Source: Istiophorus platypterus
Taxonomy: Eukaryota > Chordata > Actinopteri > Istiophoriformes > Istiophoridae
Reading direction: 5' to 3'
NCBI GenBank assembly: GCA_016859345.1
Contig: CM029120.1
Coordinates: 6,623,501 to 6,687,500 of the forward strand
Length of the DNA stretch: 64,000 bases
Position numbers and translations under genes: made by a program. Positions 60,589 to 64,000 of this stretch are shown here, piece by piece. The notes below the pieces were generated by a model. It made no database searches and was not told where the DNA came from. It saw only the letters and a list, made by a program, of their open reading frames with translations. Positions within the stretch are counted from its first letter, which is position 1; each line of letters starts with the position of its first letter.

Positions 60589-63500
60589 TTATGTGTCAGG
60601 CTCGAAGGCACCATTAGTCTGGCCTGTCGGTCTCTTTGGGAGAGGTCTGTCCGTGGATCTGCCTCTCCTCCTGTTACTGGAAGACCCCGAAGCATCTGCA
60701 TCTGAAAATGTGGCTTGAGATGACAGCGTGGGGACTCCTGGCTTTTTTACCTTCTTTTTCCTTCTAGCTCTGCAGACAAACCACAGTTGGCAAAAACATT
60801 CATTATTTCTAAACCATAGCATAACATGTCAGTCGTAAACCTGTCAGTCGTAAACCTGTCTTGCTTTTCTTTAAAAAGACCAAGAGTTGGAGCCCCATGC
60901 AGTGTTCACTACACATGCCCCTGTGAATATGGTCAATGGCATTTAAACAAAGAGAGCCACTCACTTGGCATCAGTCAACTCAGGTTCGGTGTCAGAAAGG
61001 GTCGGCTCGGAGAGAAACCTAAGTTCCCCAGAAGAACTAATTGCAGCGGATACCTTGGAAAGGTAAGGAAGAATAAAAAGACATAAGATGACAATTGGGA
61101 GAAGGACGATAAAAAAAGTAAAGCACCTTACAGACACACACCCAGAAAAATCTCTGCTGGTGCTGAGTAACAATACTCTGCACAAAAAGATACCAGCACA
61201 CAGCAACACTTCCTTGTTTCCAAATCTTTTATTCTGCATGGACATGACAACATTTCAACCAGAAATGATCCTCTGGGAGACATGAGGAGACACATGCATA
61301 CACATAAAACTGTAACCTAAGGAGGACCATTTGTGGTTCAATTGTTGTGGCAATGGCAAAATGCCATGTATATTTATTGTCTTTTAATCCAATTGTATCT
61401 GAAATTAATTCAAGTTGACCATAGGTAAAGTTCTAAAAGGTCAAACTTTTTAAAGCAACCTTTCAGGCCTGCAGCTGGTGTTTGATGGTCGAAAGACAGA
61501 TTGAGGTGAAATGTCACTTTACAAAAGAGAAGAAGAGGAACCAAAGACAAAAGAGGAAAAATAACAGGGATCTAGTGTCAGAGAATTGTATACCTCCCCA
61601 TTATAACCACATTCTGTTTCACCTTTTAATCCAGCCACAACATTAAAACCAGTTCACAGTTTACATATATCACTATAGTATTCTATCTCATTACCCTGGT
61701 TGGTGTTGACCTCTCAACAGTCCCCTCTGACAAGGCTGTGTGTGCCTCTACGGACTGAGTAACCTCTTCGCTGGAATCTCCTACAACAATTAAATACTTC
61801 ATATGTACAGGGTTCCTTTGCATTATGAAAATAGTCCCGATGTACCTAAGAAAAATCATAATCCACTTACTTTGATCCGCTACATAAGAAGCAAGAAAAT
61901 ATCCCTGCTGCCCATTGACCAGGCGTCCGAACCACCAGTTGTCATTGTCTTTGTACAGCACATGGATGACGTCCCCGCGGCGTATGGTTAGTTCGTCAGA
62001 CCGATTGGCTCTGTAGTCATAAAGCGAGACAACCTAGAAAACACAATTGTAAAGGGAATTAATAAGAGAAGGAAAAGGTTGAATGTAACCGAGCATCAAA
62101 GCTACAGTGAATACTCACTACTTGCTGAACAGGGCCAGAATCTGTTTCCACATGAACGCCTGAAGAAATGTGGTGAGGAAGGTTCTGATGGAGAAAAAAA
62201 AAACATTATTTAGATCTTGCAGCAGAAACTTTGGCAGACTTCAGTAGAAGCTAACTGTTTAATCAACGCAACAATGTTCATCTGCTTAAAATTCAGTTCA
62301 CAGTATAAAGAAAAAAAAGACATGCTGAAAACTAATAAATTAAGAAATAAACTTTGTTAACAGTTTTACCATCTGCAGCCTGAAAGATGAAGCTCCTGTT
62401 AGACGCTGACCGACTGGACTGAACCTGCCTGCAATTGCAAGAAAACAACAACAAAGAACAAGCATAAATATTTCACAGAATCCAATGACTTGTGTTTGCA
62501 GAGATCACTTACGGATACATGTCAAAATTATAAGAGGTCCGTCTCTGTCTTTATGTATGGTATACATGCTTCAGGTGGGACTCTACACCGCAATGCTGGA
62601 AGCATTTGGTCGCGGTCACTCCATGCAATACTTTGCCCAGCTATAATCTTTGGAAAATATTTGACCTCACATGTCAAACAGCTGTAGTAAAAGCATTCAC
62701 TGGCTAAGACAAGTCACTATGTGATTAACTGAACAAGCAACTGACGGCTTTGGGTGCTCAGCGCTGCCTGGGGTATAAGCTGTTCTGCCAAAGAACCGGA
62801 GAGCTGCAGCTTGGAGTGTGGCGACAGAAGAGATGGAGGTGGCAACGTGGCACTTAATCCTGTCTGAAAAGAAAAGAGCTGGACTTTAGTTGCATAGAAA
62901 TGTATTCAATTTCAAAACAGCAGTGATTTAATAGCTATGATGTATTTCACGTAGATCTGCTCAGGCCTCTTGATGCAATTTTCCTGGTCAGTGGTTATGT
63001 CCATTTACAATTATGTCAATTTGGGGCGTGAGTAAACCAAAATGTCAGACATTCTAATAAATATCATATGTAATGACAAGATAACCTGAATAATAATAAT
63101 GGGCTTAGTAGAATGTTATAAACTGCTGTAATGCAGTGATATGCAAGATTTGAGCATATTGTTAAAAACGCACACTCTGTGGCTCTAGAAAGATATTTTT
63201 GTGGTGTTTTCTTCCTGAACACTTAAGAGAAGATTAAGCTGATTTAGACAGAGATTAGAGAAAACAAAGTCCATGTTAACATAATGTGCTTGACAGGTTA
63301 TATCACCATCTATGACCTCAATACAGACCAAGTATACAGCGGTGTGTTTAGGGACTACTGATCAAATTACTCACTCCGCCAACATCTGATGTCAAGCTCC
63401 TCCCTGTATGAGTAATGACCATTTTTTCTGCAAAGTACAAACATGACAGAGAATATTTTTCATTTAAATGAAGCGAAAACACTGTTTCACAAACACAGAA

Positions 63501-63900
63501 GAATCCAGACATAGAGTAGCATGTTAATTACACAGTACCTTGCTCATAAAGGTATCCAGAAGTCGAAGACCGGGGATGTGGTTCCTAGAAATGTTTTGAA
63601 AGGGTGAGTTTTTGTGCATACTCTGCTTTCTGATTGTAAGAAGAATTTAAACTACAGTCCACTTATTTCAGAGTATATTTTTAAGTAATAGAGGCTGAGT
63701 ATTTACAAGTACTGAATCCAGTTGTTCCTTAACACACTGCATTTTCAGTGCAAGTCTTGTTGCTTGGGCAAACTGATCCATGGCTGAAGCAGCAGGTCTG
63801 TCCTGGAACACTTGGGGGTCAGGTGTGTTTCTGATGGTTTTGGTATCTGCAGAAGCTGATCTGCTTGCTCCTTTTATATTGTGCACTTCCAGCTGGGACA
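60589..63900 (-). CDS. ahi1: AHI1 (jouberin), C-terminal part with SH3 domain; 5' part outside window
   Basis: Ciliary transition-zone/basal-body scaffold, mutated in Joubert syndrome in humans. Exons on the minus strand, 5' to 3': 63707-63900, 63539-63584, 63375-63427, 62746-62863, 62370-62428, 62119-62184, 61871-62033, 61695-61780, 60965-61053, 60589-60769. All phases join (about 351 codons, open at the 5' end). The SH3 domain is encoded in 61,871-62,033: VVSLYDY (ALYDY-type motif), DELTIRRGDVIHVL, WWFGRL (the conserved WW) and GYFLASYV. The Ser-rich linker before it has low complexity. The tail after it is basic (ARRKKKVKKPG) and ends GAFEPDT. AHI1 is unusual in having WD40 repeats (beyond the right edge) followed by one C-terminal SH3, and the wording RSDELTIRRGD is close to the human SH3. 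The donor at 62,745 (CC then GTCAGT) is weaker than the rest. Confidence 0.85.
60828..60857. repeat. Perfect tandem duplication of a 15-mer
   Basis: GTCAGTCGTAAACCT occurs twice in a row in the last AHI1 intron. Confidence 0.9.
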
Positions 63901-64000
63901 CTATGATGGACAATAAGACCTATTTATAGCTCCGTTTATTTCAGTGATGGTGCATTACTATTGAGTTACATAATAGCTCATTTGACTAAAATACTTGATA

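Overview
The window is a stretch of vertebrate nuclear DNA, almost certainly from a teleost fish. Evidence for this is GT-AG introns of vertebrate size, long dinucleotide microsatellites, several mobile-element families common in teleosts, and five multi-exon genes whose products match vertebrate proteins. I worked exon by exon from splice sites, reading phase and remembered protein families. No alignment or database search was run.

Layout: (1) 1..29,894, minus strand, is the 5' part of SYNE1 (nesprin-1). It has a start exon at 29,828..29,894, two calponin-homology domains, then spectrin repeats running off the left edge (about 2,170 codons here). A CpG-rich region at about 31.35-31.96 kb looks like its main promoter and non-coding first exon. 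A second in-phase start exon lies at 24,220..24,295. (2) 33,442..35,222, plus strand, is MYCT1 in two exons, head-to-head with SYNE1. (3) 39,221..49,335, plus strand, is TULP4 (WD40, SOCS box and a tubby domain split by a very long Q/P-rich insertion), with a CpG-rich promoter at about 36.1-36.7 kb. (4) 52,040..59,240, plus strand, is SLC18B1 (vesicular polyamine transporter family) in 14 exons. (5) 60,589..63,900, minus strand, is the 3' end of AHI1 (jouberin) with its SH3 domain, tail-to-tail with SLC18B1.

The products do not form one pathway. Nesprin-1 links nuclei to actin, MYCT1 is a small membrane protein, TULP4 is a putative ubiquitin-ligase adaptor, SLC18B1 loads vesicles and jouberin is a ciliary transition-zone protein. 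As I remember it, all five map to human 6q23-q25, so the block is conserved synteny, rearranged and compacted. I found no novel operon-like system. The most interesting signals are alternative-transcript structures: three SYNE1 microexons, a SYNE1 alternative start exon, a GC-AG intron, and a TULP4 upstream ORF whose stop abuts an in-frame upstream ATG. There are also several internally related repeat families.
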